Part shown: one piece after another, positions 20,054 to 27,312 of the stretch
Layout of the letters: each line of letters begins with the position of its first letter
Position numbering within the stretch: the stretch's first letter is position 1
Assembly (NCBI GenBank): GCA_902539195.1
Contig: CACBHZ010000002.1
Coordinates: forward strand, 33,643-97,642
Length of the DNA: 64,000 nt
Reading direction: 5' to 3'
From: an uncultured Pelagibacteraceae bacterium
GTDB lineage: Bacteria > Pseudomonadota > Alphaproteobacteria > Pelagibacterales > Pelagibacteraceae
Made by a program: the position numbers and the translations under genes
Notes under the pieces: model-generated
What the model saw: only the letters and a program-made list of their open reading frames with translations
Databases searched by the model: none
Told to the model about the DNA's origin: nothing

Positions 20054-20371
20054 ATGATTAAAGAAATTAAATTTACAGATAATGCTATAAAGCAGATAAA
20101 CCATCTTCTTTCATCAAAAGATAAAGGGTCATTTTTTAGAATCGCTATTAAAGGTGGTGGATGTTCTGGATTTCAATATGATTTCTCATTTGATAATTCT
20201 GCTAAGGATGATGATCTACAACAAGATAATATTCTTATCGACAAAACATCGGCAGATTTACTAAAAGGATCTGAAGTTGATTTTGTGAAAGAATTAATCG
20301 GAGATTCTTTTAAAATAAACAACCCGCAAAGCAAATCTTCTTGTGGTTGTGGCGTATCTTTTTCGCTTTAA
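20054..20371 (+). CDS. erpA: A-type iron-sulfur carrier protein
   Basis: Transfers Fe-S clusters to target proteins. Three conserved cysteines are seen: GGGCSGFQYDF and the C-terminal SSCGCGVSF. I choose ATG 20054 (105 residues) because the family begins with a short ...IxFTDNAI stretch; a longer open frame back to 19967 would add a non-conserved hydrophobic leader that overlaps the dgt start. The exact paralogue (ErpA or IscA) is uncertain, but the dgt-erpA-xth neighbourhood favours ErpA. The stop overlaps the xth start (TAATG). Confidence 0.9.
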   Translation: MIKEIKFTDNAIKQINHLLSSKDKGSFFRIAIKGGGCSGFQYDFSFDNSAKDDDLQQDNILIDKTSADLLKGSEVDFVKELIGDSFKINNPQSKSSCGCGVSFSL

Positions 20372-21147
20372 TGATAATTAGTTCCTGGAATGTTAACTCT
20401 GTAAGAGCTAGAATTGAAAATATTAAAGAGTATCTAAAAAAATATTCACCAGATATTTTAATGATGCAAGAGATCAAGGCTCAAGATGAAAACTATCCTT
20501 ACGAAGACTTTGAAAAATCAAATTACCAGAATTATGTATTTGGTCAAAAATCATATAATGGAGTTGCGATAATTTCTAAAAAAAAATTAGACAAAATTGA
20601 AAAAGATATTTTTAAAGACAAAAATAAACAATCTAGAATTATTACTGCAGATCTAAAACATAAATCAAAAACTATTAAATTAATAAATATATACACACCT
20701 AATGGAAATCCAGTTGATACAGAAAAGTATACTTACAAATTATATTGGCTAGAAAGTTTAATTAAGAAGTTAAAAGGTTTTTTAAAAAAAAAAGAAAATA
20801 TAATTATTGGTGGTGATTTTAATATAATTCCATCAGCTGAGGATGTTCATAATCCTAAAGGATATGAAAATGATGCTTTGTTTAGACTAGAGATAAGAAA
20901 AAAATTAAGGGAATTATTAAGTTTAGGTTTTCATGATGCATATAGATATATTCATCCTGACAAAGAAGGATATACGTTTTGGGATTATACAAGCGGTGCA
21001 TGGCAAAAAAATAATGGCATGAGAATTGATCATTTCTTAGTTTCAAACTCAATTATAAATCTTGTGAAAGATGTAAAAATTAATAAATTTCCTCGTGGAA
21101 GACAAAAACCTTCAGATCACACACCAATTGAAATTGAATTAACTTAA
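20371..21147 (+). CDS. xth: Exodeoxyribonuclease III
   Basis: AP endonuclease and 3'-exonuclease of base-excision repair (EEP fold). It starts MIISSWNVNSVRARIEN; LMMQEIK holds the metal-binding Glu, GGDFNIIPSAEDVHNP the catalytic Asp/Asn, FWDYTSGAWQKNNGMRIDH the DNA-contact region, and the SDHTPIEI end the catalytic Asp-His. 258 residues from ATG 20371, which overlaps the erpA stop. The end overlaps the convergent dehydrogenase gene by 9 bases. Confidence 0.95.
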   Translation: MIISSWNVNSVRARIENIKEYLKKYSPDILMMQEIKAQDENYPYEDFEKSNYQNYVFGQKSYNGVAIISKKKLDKIEKDIFKDKNKQSRIITADLKHKSKTIKLINIYTPNGNPVDTEKYTYKLYWLESLIKKLKGFLKKKENIIIGGDFNIIPSAEDVHNPKGYENDALFRLEIRKKLRELLSLGFHDAYRYIHPDKEGYTFWDYTSGAWQKNNGMRIDHFLVSNSIINLVKDVKINKFPRGRQKPSDHTPIEIELT

Positions 21148-22138
21148 AGATTTTATTTTATTAACAAGTTCCTCATTAATATTTCTAGGTCCAGTATCTA
21201 ATCTGTTTTTGTGACGTCTTTCACCTGGTAATCTAACCTCTCCCATTGATTTCATTTTCTCAAAGAATTTATTTGAATGACTATCCCAATCAGAATTTGT
21301 TAATTTGTCAGGAGATATAGCTAAAATAAACTCCCCACCACTTGGAGGTCCACCATCATCTGTATCCTTCTCAGCCGTCTCATAACTAAAATTATCTCCA
21401 ACTAAGGCTCCAGCAAGTAATTCAACCATCATTGCTATTCCTGAGCCTTTATAGCCGCCAAATGGCAACAAAACTCCACCATCTGCTATTTCGCCAGGAT
21501 CTGTTGTTTCTTTTCCATCTTTAGTTAAACCAGTCCCAATTGGAACCTTGTGCCCTTCTCTTTTTGCAACTTGAACTTCTCCCATTGCCATTGATGCAGT
21601 AGCCATATCATAAACTACAGGTGGTTTATTTTTTCTAGGCCAAGCAAATGAAATTGGGTTTGTTCCAAATAAAGGTTTAATTGCTCCTGCTGGTGCAACT
21701 GCTGGCTTGTATGATGTACAGGCAAAAGCAACAAGTCCTTGATCTGCTATAGCTTCAGTCTCAGGCCACATCGCAGCCATATGATGAGAATTAGTAATTG
21801 CTAAAACAGCTACTCCATTTTCTTTTGCAGCTTTAACAAGTTCTGGTATTCCATATTTTAAAACCATTGGGGCAAGACTATTTTTTCCATCTGCTTTAAC
21901 AACACTAGCGGTTAATTTTGAAATCACTGGTCTAGCTTTGCCATTAATTTTTCCACTTTTTAAACCAGAAATATAAGCAGGTAATCTAAATAGACCATGA
22001 GATAATGATCCATCTCTTTCAGCATTTTTGATTAAAGTGGATAAGGTATCTGCTGTTTCTTCATCACAACCATTAGCTGTTAACGTTTTTTTTAGCTAAA
22101 TGGAAAATTTCTTCTAATGTTAAAGGAACAGTTGTCAT
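21139..22138 (-). pseudogene. Ldh_2-family malate/lactate/ureidoglycolate-type dehydrogenase, frameshifted
   Basis: NAD(P)-dependent 2-oxoacid reductase family (MdH/ComC/YlbC/DpkA type); the substrate cannot be told. The intact reading begins at ATG 22138 (TTVPLTLEEIFHLAKK), then loses frame in a run of eight T at 22086-22093 (eight A in the gene). With seven A the frame continues TLTANGCDEE, through GSLSHGLFRLPAY with the family SHG histidine, VLAITNSHHMAAM, and a C-terminus DTGPRNINEE. The total of 1000 bases is 3n+1, as expected for one inserted base. Apart from this the gene is complete (332 residues). It may be true decay, slippage or a sequencing error. It lies 43 bases downstream of znuA on the same strand. 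Confidence 0.85.
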
Positions 22139-22160
22139 AAATAATATTAGATATTATTTA
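22138..22160. repeat. Perfect 10-base inverted repeat at the dehydrogenase start
   Basis: TAAATAATAT, loop TAG, ATATTATTTA. It fills the gap between the znuA stop and the dehydrogenase start codon, whose A is the last repeat base. It could be an operator or an mRNA hairpin that masks the start. No T-run follows on the minus strand, so it is not an intrinsic terminator. Confidence 0.5.
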
Positions 22161-22181
22161 CGACAAAAGTTCAATTTTTAA

Positions 22182-23276
22182 TTAACAACCTTTAAAAGAT
22201 TTAGACATTTTTTTGATTAGATCAAAATATAAGTCTTTACCAGGATCCAATGTAGCTCCAATTGGGTCTACAACACCAGTTTTAATATTCATATCCTTTG
22301 CTACAGCTTTAATGATATTTGGATTAAACTGTGGTTCAGAAAATACACAGGCAACTTTATCATGCTCAATTATTTCTCTGATTTCTGCCAATTGTTCTGC
22401 TCCTGGCATAACATCTGTATTGACTGTAAAAGCACCCAATATATTAACATTAAATCTTTTCTCAAAATATTGATAAGCATCATGGAAAACAATTGATGCT
22501 ACACTTTTGCTTAATTCAGATTTAACGTTTTGAGTAAGCTTATCAATTTCTTTATAAGCATTACTTAAGTTAGCTCTATATTTATCTTCATTTGTTGGGT
22601 CATTTTCGACTAAGTGTTTAGCCATTTCAAATAAAATAACTTTCGCATTTATTGGATCTAGCCAAATATGTGGGTCATACTCACCATGATTGTGACCTTC
22701 ATGACCTGAATGATCGTCATGATCATCATGTCCATCTTTCTTTTTATGTCCATGATCGTCATGATCATCATGTCCATCTTTCTTACTATGGTCGTGATCA
22801 TGATCATCCTCTTTATGACCATCTTTCTTTTTATGGTCGTGGTCGTCATGATCATCTTCCTTGTGCTTATCTTCCTTATGACCGTGGTCATGATCATCAT
22901 GGTCGTCAAATATATTTCTTTCTCTAAATTTTAATTTGTTAAGTCCTTTAATTTCCATTAATTCAATATTTTCTGCTTTTTTAGCAATTGTATTTAATGG
23001 TTTTTCTAAAAAGTTTTCTAAGTCTTCACCTACCCAAAAAATAAGATCTGCTTCTTGTAACATTTTTGCATGTGATGGTTTTAAAGCAAATCCATGCGGT
23101 GAAGCATATCCATCAACTATTAATTTAGGCTTTGCTACACCTTCCATTAAATAAGTAGCTAATGAATGTATTGGTTTGATTGAAGCAACAACTTTTATTT
23201 CAGCTTTAACTGATGTAAAAAAAGTTGTTAAAGTTAATATTGAAATGATTATAAGTAATTTTTTTATATTTTTCAT
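22182..23276 (-). CDS. znuA: Zinc ABC transporter, periplasmic zinc-binding protein with His/Asp-rich loop
   Basis: Cluster A-I solute-binding protein that captures Zn2+ for ZnuBC. Signal peptide residues 1-25 end near SVKAEIKV. Likely metal-site motifs are SIKPIHSLA, YASPHGFAL, PHIWLDPINA and SIVFHDAYQYFEKR. Between about residues 124 and 205 is a long His/Asp/Lys-rich loop, far longer than in E. coli ZnuA, built partly from 14-residue repeats of the type DGHDDHDDHGHKKK. Such loops are thought to scavenge or buffer zinc. It is 364 residues long and ends in Cys. It is divergent from znuC across a 72-base gap with two Zur-box-like sites, the nearer about 20 bases from its start codon. Confidence 0.96.
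   Translation of the reverse strand: MKNIKKLLIIISILTLTTFFTSVKAEIKVVASIKPIHSLATYLMEGVAKPKLIVDGYASPHGFALKPSHAKMLQEADLIFWVGEDLENFLEKPLNTIAKKAENIELMEIKGLNKLKFRERNIFDDHDDHDHGHKEDKHKEDDHDDHDHKKKDGHKEDDHDHDHSKKDGHDDHDDHGHKKKDGHDDHDDHSGHEGHNHGEYDPHIWLDPINAKVILFEMAKHLVENDPTNEDKYRANLSNAYKEIDKLTQNVKSELSKSVASIVFHDAYQYFEKRFNVNILGAFTVNTDVMPGAEQLAEIREIIEHDKVACVFSEPQFNPNIIKAVAKDMNIKTGVVDPIGATLDPGKDLYFDLIKKMSKSFKGC
22711..22783. repeat. 42-base tandem repeat coding the znuA His/Asp loop
   Basis: A 31-base string beginning TGATCGTCATGATCATCATG occurs exactly at 22711-22741 and again at 22753-22783, a period of 42 bases or 14 codons. More degenerate copies continue to about 22910. The repeats are in frame in znuA, so the loop can grow or shrink by 14 residues. 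Confidence 0.85.
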
Positions 23277-23295
23277 GTTGTTTGTAGTTATGGGT

Positions 23296-23328
23296 TGTTA
23301 TAATATAACATTATGTAATAATATAACA
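23296..23328. promoter_or_regulatory. Two tandem Zur-box-like operators in the znuA-znuCB promoter
   Basis: Site 1 at 23296-23310 is TGTTATAATATAACA, a perfect 15-base palindrome identical to the core of the proteobacterial Zur box. Site 2 at 23314-23328 is TGTAATAATATAACA, with one change, shifted by 18 bases; ATAATATAACATTA is repeated exactly at both. They sit about 20 bases from the start codons of znuA and znuC respectively, and the likely regulator Zur is encoded at 24921-25319. Confidence 0.85.
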
Positions 23329-23348
23329 TTACATAGTCAAGAAAAAAA

Positions 23349-24092
23349 ATGAGTTCAGAAAATATATTAGTAAAATTAGATAAAGCAGGTTTAAAGCAAA
23401 ATAATAAATGGCTTGTTAAGGGTGTTACTTTGCAAGTAGAAAAAGGTAAAATAGTTACATTGATAGGACCAAATGGTTCTGGAAAAAGCACAACCGCAAA
23501 AATTGCACTAGGAATCTATAAAAATATTGATGGGAATGTTGAGAAATATACTAACAAAGTTGGATATGTTCCTCAGAAAATATCAATAGATTGGACATTA
23601 CCTTTAAGAGTAAATGATTTCATGCTTTTGACAGAAAATTTAAAAGACGATGAAATAAATAATGCTCTTTCTCTAACGGGTGTTGTGCACCTAAAAAATA
23701 AAAATTTGGGAACTTTATCTGGAGGTGAGTTTCAAAGAGTATTATTAGCAAGAGCTATTTCAAAAAAACCAGACCTATTAGTTTTAGACGAGCCTGTACA
23801 AGGTGTTGATTTTACAGGTGAAATTGCTTTGTATGAATTGATTAAAGATATATCTGAAAAACTAAATTGTGGAATATTGTTAATATCACATGATTTACAT
23901 ACTGTGATGAGTGCTACTGATCATGTGGTTTGTTTAAATGGACATGTATGCTGCTCTGGCTCTCCAAAAGATGTGGCAAGAAATAATGAATACAAAGCGT
24001 TATTTGGTGAACAAGCTTCACAAACTCTATCATTATATGAACATAAACATGATCACACTCATGGTCATGATGGAGAAATAAAGAAAAATTAA
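23349..24092 (+). CDS. znuC: Zinc ABC transporter ATPase with His-rich tail
   Basis: Drives zinc import. Walker A GPNGSGKST, Q-loop VGYVPQK, signature LSGGEFQRVLLARA, Walker B LLVLDEPVQGVD and switch His ISHDLHTV are all present. The 247 residues end in a His-rich tail (EHKHDHTHGHDG) that could bind zinc on the cytoplasmic side. ZnuB starts immediately after the stop. Transcribed away from znuA, with znuB and zur, under the shared Zur-type sites. Confidence 0.96.
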   Translation: MSSENILVKLDKAGLKQNNKWLVKGVTLQVEKGKIVTLIGPNGSGKSTTAKIALGIYKNIDGNVEKYTNKVGYVPQKISIDWTLPLRVNDFMLLTENLKDDEINNALSLTGVVHLKNKNLGTLSGGEFQRVLLARAISKKPDLLVLDEPVQGVDFTGEIALYELIKDISEKLNCGILLISHDLHTVMSATDHVVCLNGHVCCSGSPKDVARNNEYKALFGEQASQTLSLYEHKHDHTHGHDGEIKKN

Positions 24093-24896
24093 ATGTTTGA
24101 TGACTTTTTTATTAGGGCACTAGTTGCTGGAATAGGTGTTGCTATTGTAACGGGACCATTGGGATGCTTTGTTGTTTGGAGAAGACTTTCTTATTTTGGT
24201 GATACATTAGCTCACTCTGCTTTATTAGGTGTAACTATGGCTTACTCATTTCAGTTCAACATTGCTATTTCAGTATTTTTAATTTCATCCTTAATTGCAT
24301 TAATATTAATAAAACTTCAAAAAAGAACTAATCTTCCTGGAGATGCTTTGTTAGGTTTATTAGCTCATTCGTCTTTAGCGGTTGGACTTGTGGTTATAGG
24401 GTTCTTAACATTTATAAGATTTGATATTATGGGTTTATTATTTGGTGACATTTTAGCAGTTAATGTAACTGATTTATTAATAATTTGGTTTGGTGGAGGA
24501 TTAATACTTTTAGTTCTGAAAATAATTTGGAAACCCTTGTTTGCTTCCACGGTAAATTATGAATTAGCTGAAGCTGAAGGTTTAAATCCCGATAGAGCTA
24601 AAGCAATATTTACTATTTTAATGGCTGCTCTTATCGCAATTTCAATAAAAATGGTTGGACTTTTGCTTATTACAGGAATGTTGATTATTCCTGCAGCCAT
24701 GGCTAGAAATTTATCAGACAGTCCTTTTAAAATGGTATTATTTTCAATAATAGGAGGATTGTTATCAGTTTTAATAGGTCTATTCTCATCATTAGAATTT
24801 AACACACCTTCTGGACCATCAATAATTGCTGCAGCATTATTTTTATTCATATTGTCTTTGTTTAGAATTAAACAATCGATCCAATTGAAAAACTAA
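24093..24896 (+). CDS. znuB: Zinc ABC transporter permease
   Basis: Membrane channel of the ZnuABC importer. It has seven or eight hydrophobic segments over 267 residues; GPLGCFVVWRRLSYFGDTLAHSALLG near the N-terminus and the cytoplasmic EAEGLN coupling segment in the middle are characteristic of the ABC-3 permease family (motif quoted in parts: VVWRRLSYFGD, LAHSALLGV). It begins at the base after the znuC stop. Confidence 0.95.
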   Translation: MFDDFFIRALVAGIGVAIVTGPLGCFVVWRRLSYFGDTLAHSALLGVTMAYSFQFNIAISVFLISSLIALILIKLQKRTNLPGDALLGLLAHSSLAVGLVVIGFLTFIRFDIMGLLFGDILAVNVTDLLIIWFGGGLILLVLKIIWKPLFASTVNYELAEAEGLNPDRAKAIFTILMAALIAISIKMVGLLLITGMLIIPAAMARNLSDSPFKMVLFSIIGGLLSVLIGLFSSLEFNTPSGPSIIAAALFLFILSLFRIKQSIQLKN

Positions 24897-24920
24897 TGGG
24901 AAATTGATAAAAGAAAAACT

Positions 24921-25319
24921 ATGCTTAAACAGGAAACACTATCAAAAAATCAACAAATAGTTCTTGATTACATTGAAAAAGTAAATGAGCCCATAAAAGC
25001 TTATTCAATTTTACATAATGTACAAAAAAAAGGTATTAAAGCCCCTCTTCAGGTTTATCGAGCGCTTGATAAATTGGTTGAAATTGGAAAAATTCACAAA
25101 ATTGAAAGTAGAAATGCTTTCGTTGCATGCAAAAATTCAAATTGTCAGATTTCAAAGGCAACAGCATTTTCAATATGTGAAAGCTGTGAAGAAGTAAGTG
25201 AAATTAGTGACAGCAAACTTTCAAAATATTTAAAAAATTTTCAAGACAAAGCGGGTATGAAATTCAATAAATATAATCTTGAATTCTTTGGGCTTTGCAA
25301 AAAATGTTCTGTTAAATAA
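24921..25319 (+). CDS. zur: Fur-family zinc uptake regulator
   Basis: Zinc-dependent repressor. The winged helix spans roughly residues 10-75 (APLQVYRALDKLVEIGKIHKIE is the recognition region, quoted as QVYRALDKLVEIGKIHKI), then the dimerisation domain with the structural CxxC pairs CESC and CKKC and an extra CKNSNC. 132 residues. Its place 24 bases after znuB, with Zur-type sites in the upstream promoter, supports Zur over Fur or PerR and implies autoregulation. Confidence 0.93.
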   Translation: MLKQETLSKNQQIVLDYIEKVNEPIKAYSILHNVQKKGIKAPLQVYRALDKLVEIGKIHKIESRNAFVACKNSNCQISKATAFSICESCEEVSEISDSKLSKYLKNFQDKAGMKFNKYNLEFFGLCKKCSVK

Positions 25320-25348
25320 TTTGTATATAACTATAAATATTTACAACA

Positions 25349-25687
25349 ATGTTATTCTTTCTTTTTAAAGTTATTGCTGGGGGTTTAATTATCGCATTTT
25401 CTAGTTGGTTGGCTGGTCAAAATCCTAAGCTCGCTGGATTTATTATTTCTTTACCCTTGGTATCACTAATAGCAATACTGTTTTCCTATTATGAACATAA
25501 TGATACAGAAAAAACAGTAATGTTTACAAAAAGTATATTTATTGCAGTACCAGCAAGTTATTTATTCTTTGTACCCTTCTTTTTTGCAAAACCTTTTAAT
25601 ATGAATTTTTTCATAATTTATATTGCAGGTTTGGTATTCCTAATCGGAGGATATTTTATCCATAGATACATAGTTAATTTCTTATAA
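25349..25687 (+). CDS. Small integral membrane protein (DUF3147-like)
   Basis: A 112-residue protein with four predicted membrane segments; the pattern VIAGGLIIAFSSWLAGQNPKLAGFIISLPL recalls small four-helix membrane proteins of the DUF3147 type (seen as SSWLAGQNPKLAGFIISLP). Function unknown. It is 29 bases after zur on the same strand and may be read through from the znu operon. Confidence 0.75.
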   Translation: MLFFLFKVIAGGLIIAFSSWLAGQNPKLAGFIISLPLVSLIAILFSYYEHNDTEKTVMFTKSIFIAVPASYLFFVPFFFAKPFNMNFFIIYIAGLVFLIGGYFIHRYIVNFL

Positions 25688-25737
25688 AATTAGTATATTT
25701 ATTTAATCAGAAAGAAAATTGTCATAAGAAAAAATGT

Positions 25738-25744
25738 AGGAGGT
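25738..25744 (+). promoter_or_regulatory. Strong Shine-Dalgarno AGGAGGT
   Basis: AGGAGGT lies 3 bases before ATG 25748. Most genes in this window have no recognisable Shine-Dalgarno, so this perfect one is unusual and fixes the start of the 73-residue membrane protein. Confidence 0.85.
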
Positions 25745-25747
25745 TTT

Positions 25748-25969
25748 ATGTTTATAAAAAAGTATCTTAAATGGATAAGCACTTTTCTTGTTTTAACAGG
25801 AATATTGCTTACAAATTTAAATATATATCCAATTAATATATATTTTCACGGTCTTGGCGTTATTGGATGGACAATTTCTGGTTTCATCTCAAAAGATAAG
25901 GCGATTTTAACAAATTTTGGATTACAAATTCCATTATTTATTGTCGGAATATATAAAGTTATCTTTTAA
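25748..25969 (+). CDS. Small two-helix membrane protein, unknown function
   Basis: 73 residues, two or three hydrophobic segments (WISTFLVLTGILLTNLN; YFHGLGVIGWTISGFIS; LQIPLFIVGIYKVIF). I do not assign a function; similar short proteins of the YFHGLGVIGW type occur in other marine alphaproteobacteria by recollection. Its stop overlaps the arsC start (TAATG), so it is translationally coupled to arsC and aqp and may belong to that unit. Confidence 0.75.
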   Translation: MFIKKYLKWISTFLVLTGILLTNLNIYPINIYFHGLGVIGWTISGFISKDKAILTNFGLQIPLFIVGIYKVIF

Positions 25970-26403
25970 TGAAAAATATTTTGTTTGTTTGTACTGGTAA
26001 TTCAGCAAGAAGTATTATTGCTGAAAGTATAATAAATAATGTGTATTTTAATAAATATAAAGCTTTCAGCGCTGGTAGCAAACCAACTGGAGAAATAAAT
26101 AAAAATATTAAATTATTTTTAGAAAATCATAAAAATTATAACCTTACAAATTATGATTCAAAAAGTTTTAAGGTATTTATCGAAAAAGATATTAATATTG
26201 ACCATGTTATTACTGTTTGTAATAGCGCAAATAAAGAAGTTTGCCCTATATGGCCTAAAAATGATCAAATTGTTCATTGGGATATTGAAGATCCTGTAAG
26301 TAAATTTAAGAATTGTGAAGAAGCAAAAATATATAAAATTATAAATGAAACATTTGTTTTAATAAATGAGAAAATAGAGAATTGGATTAATGATCAAAAA
26401 TAA
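25969..26403 (+). CDS. arsC: Arsenate reductase, low-molecular-weight phosphatase type
   Basis: Reduces arsenate to arsenite with thiol help. The P-loop VCTGNSARS (CxxNxxRS) is at residues 8-16; the redox cysteines lie in ITVCNSANKEVCP, and HWDIEDP holds the general-acid Asp. These mark the thioredoxin-coupled ArsC branch and not a plain tyrosine phosphatase. 144 residues. It overlaps the next gene, an aquaporin, by 14 bases. Confidence 0.9.
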   Translation: MKNILFVCTGNSARSIIAESIINNVYFNKYKAFSAGSKPTGEINKNIKLFLENHKNYNLTNYDSKSFKVFIEKDINIDHVITVCNSANKEVCPIWPKNDQIVHWDIEDPVSKFKNCEEAKIYKIINETFVLINEKIENWINDQK

Positions 26404-27043
26404 AAATATTATATTTATTGGTGAATTTTTAGGCAGCTGTTTTCTAGTAATGATTATTGTTGGATCTGGGATAATGGCTGAGAATCTTACAGATGACAAT
26501 GCGGTAAGACTTTTAGCAAATACAATAGCTACTGGAGCAGGATTGTTTGTTCTTATTATTAGTTTTGCTGATATTTCAGGAGCTCACTTTAATCCATTTG
26601 TAACACTTGCAATGTTTTTTAATAAAAAAATTAAGAGTAATGTTTTAATAACCTATATATCTGCTCAAATAATTGGGTGTATGGTGGGTGTGATGATAGC
26701 CAATATTTTTTTTGAGCATGAATTTATTGAATTATCAACAAAAAGTAGAGATGGAATGAATATCTTTATATCTGAGATAATCGCAACTTTTGGTCTAATT
26801 TTTGTAATTTTTGCCACTTTAAAAGATGGAAAAATTATAACAGCTATTAGTGTAGCAACATTCATTTCTGCTGGTTATTGGTTTACATCATCAACTTCAT
26901 TTGCAAATCCAGCAGTATCTATAGCACGTACTTTCACTGACTCCTTTACTGGAATTAATTATCAAAGTACTCCAAATTATATTGTTGCTGAAGCTATAGG
27001 ATTAATACTCGCAATATATATAATTAAAAAAATAATAAGATGA
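26390..27043 (+). CDS. Aquaporin/glyceroporin family channel, probable arsenite exit channel
   Basis: MIP-family channel with six hydrophobic segments in 217 residues. The two half-helix motifs are SGAHFNPFVTLAMF (NPF in place of NPA) and FANPAVSIARTFTD. The 14-base overlap with arsC parallels rhizobial operons where the AqpS channel lets arsenite leak out after ArsC reduction. Arsenite or another small neutral solute is therefore the likely cargo, though this rests on context. It ends in TGA. Confidence 0.85.
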   Translation: MIKNKNIIFIGEFLGSCFLVMIIVGSGIMAENLTDDNAVRLLANTIATGAGLFVLIISFADISGAHFNPFVTLAMFFNKKIKSNVLITYISAQIIGCMVGVMIANIFFEHEFIELSTKSRDGMNIFISEIIATFGLIFVIFATLKDGKIITAISVATFISAGYWFTSSTSFANPAVSIARTFTDSFTGINYQSTPNYIVAEAIGLILAIYIIKKIIR

Positions 27044-27312
27044 GTACAACCTATTAATGTATTGTTAAAGAAAATTAAAATTTTAGTAGACATTAAAATA
27101 ATTTTATATAACTACGACAAATCCACTTTTTATATTTAGAAATAATAAATTTATAGTATGGACATCAATCATTGATACTATAATGCTTGATCAATCCACC
27201 TTATGATTCTGAAATAAAAAAATTTACTAATAGATTTAAATCACTCAACATATAAAAAGCTATCAAGTCATGAATCGATGGAACCGAAAACAATAATATA
27301 AAGGAGATAAAA
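27044..27312. other. Long intergenic leader with hairpin and strong Shine-Dalgarno
   Basis: The longest gene-free stretch in the window (269 bases). At 27152-27182 is an interrupted inverted repeat: outer arms TATAGT/ACTATA, a 6-base bulge, and inner arms ATCAAT/ATTGAT around one C. AAGGAGAT at 27301-27308 lies 4 bases before the PiT-like start. No known riboswitch class was recognised, nor any convincing open frame. Confidence 0.6.

Noticed and set aside
22711..22783. Regular repeats resembling a CRISPR array
   Set aside because: The unit is 42 bases without unique spacers and is in frame with znuA; no cas genes are near.
22652..22934. Several open frames on both strands over the His/Asp repeat
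   Set aside because: They are frames opened by the repetitive CAT/GAT codons of znuA; none has a recognisable product or start context.
23288..23491. Minus-strand open frame in the znu promoter
   Set aside because: It covers the Zur-box-like operators and the start of znuC; low-complexity N-terminus, no family resemblance.
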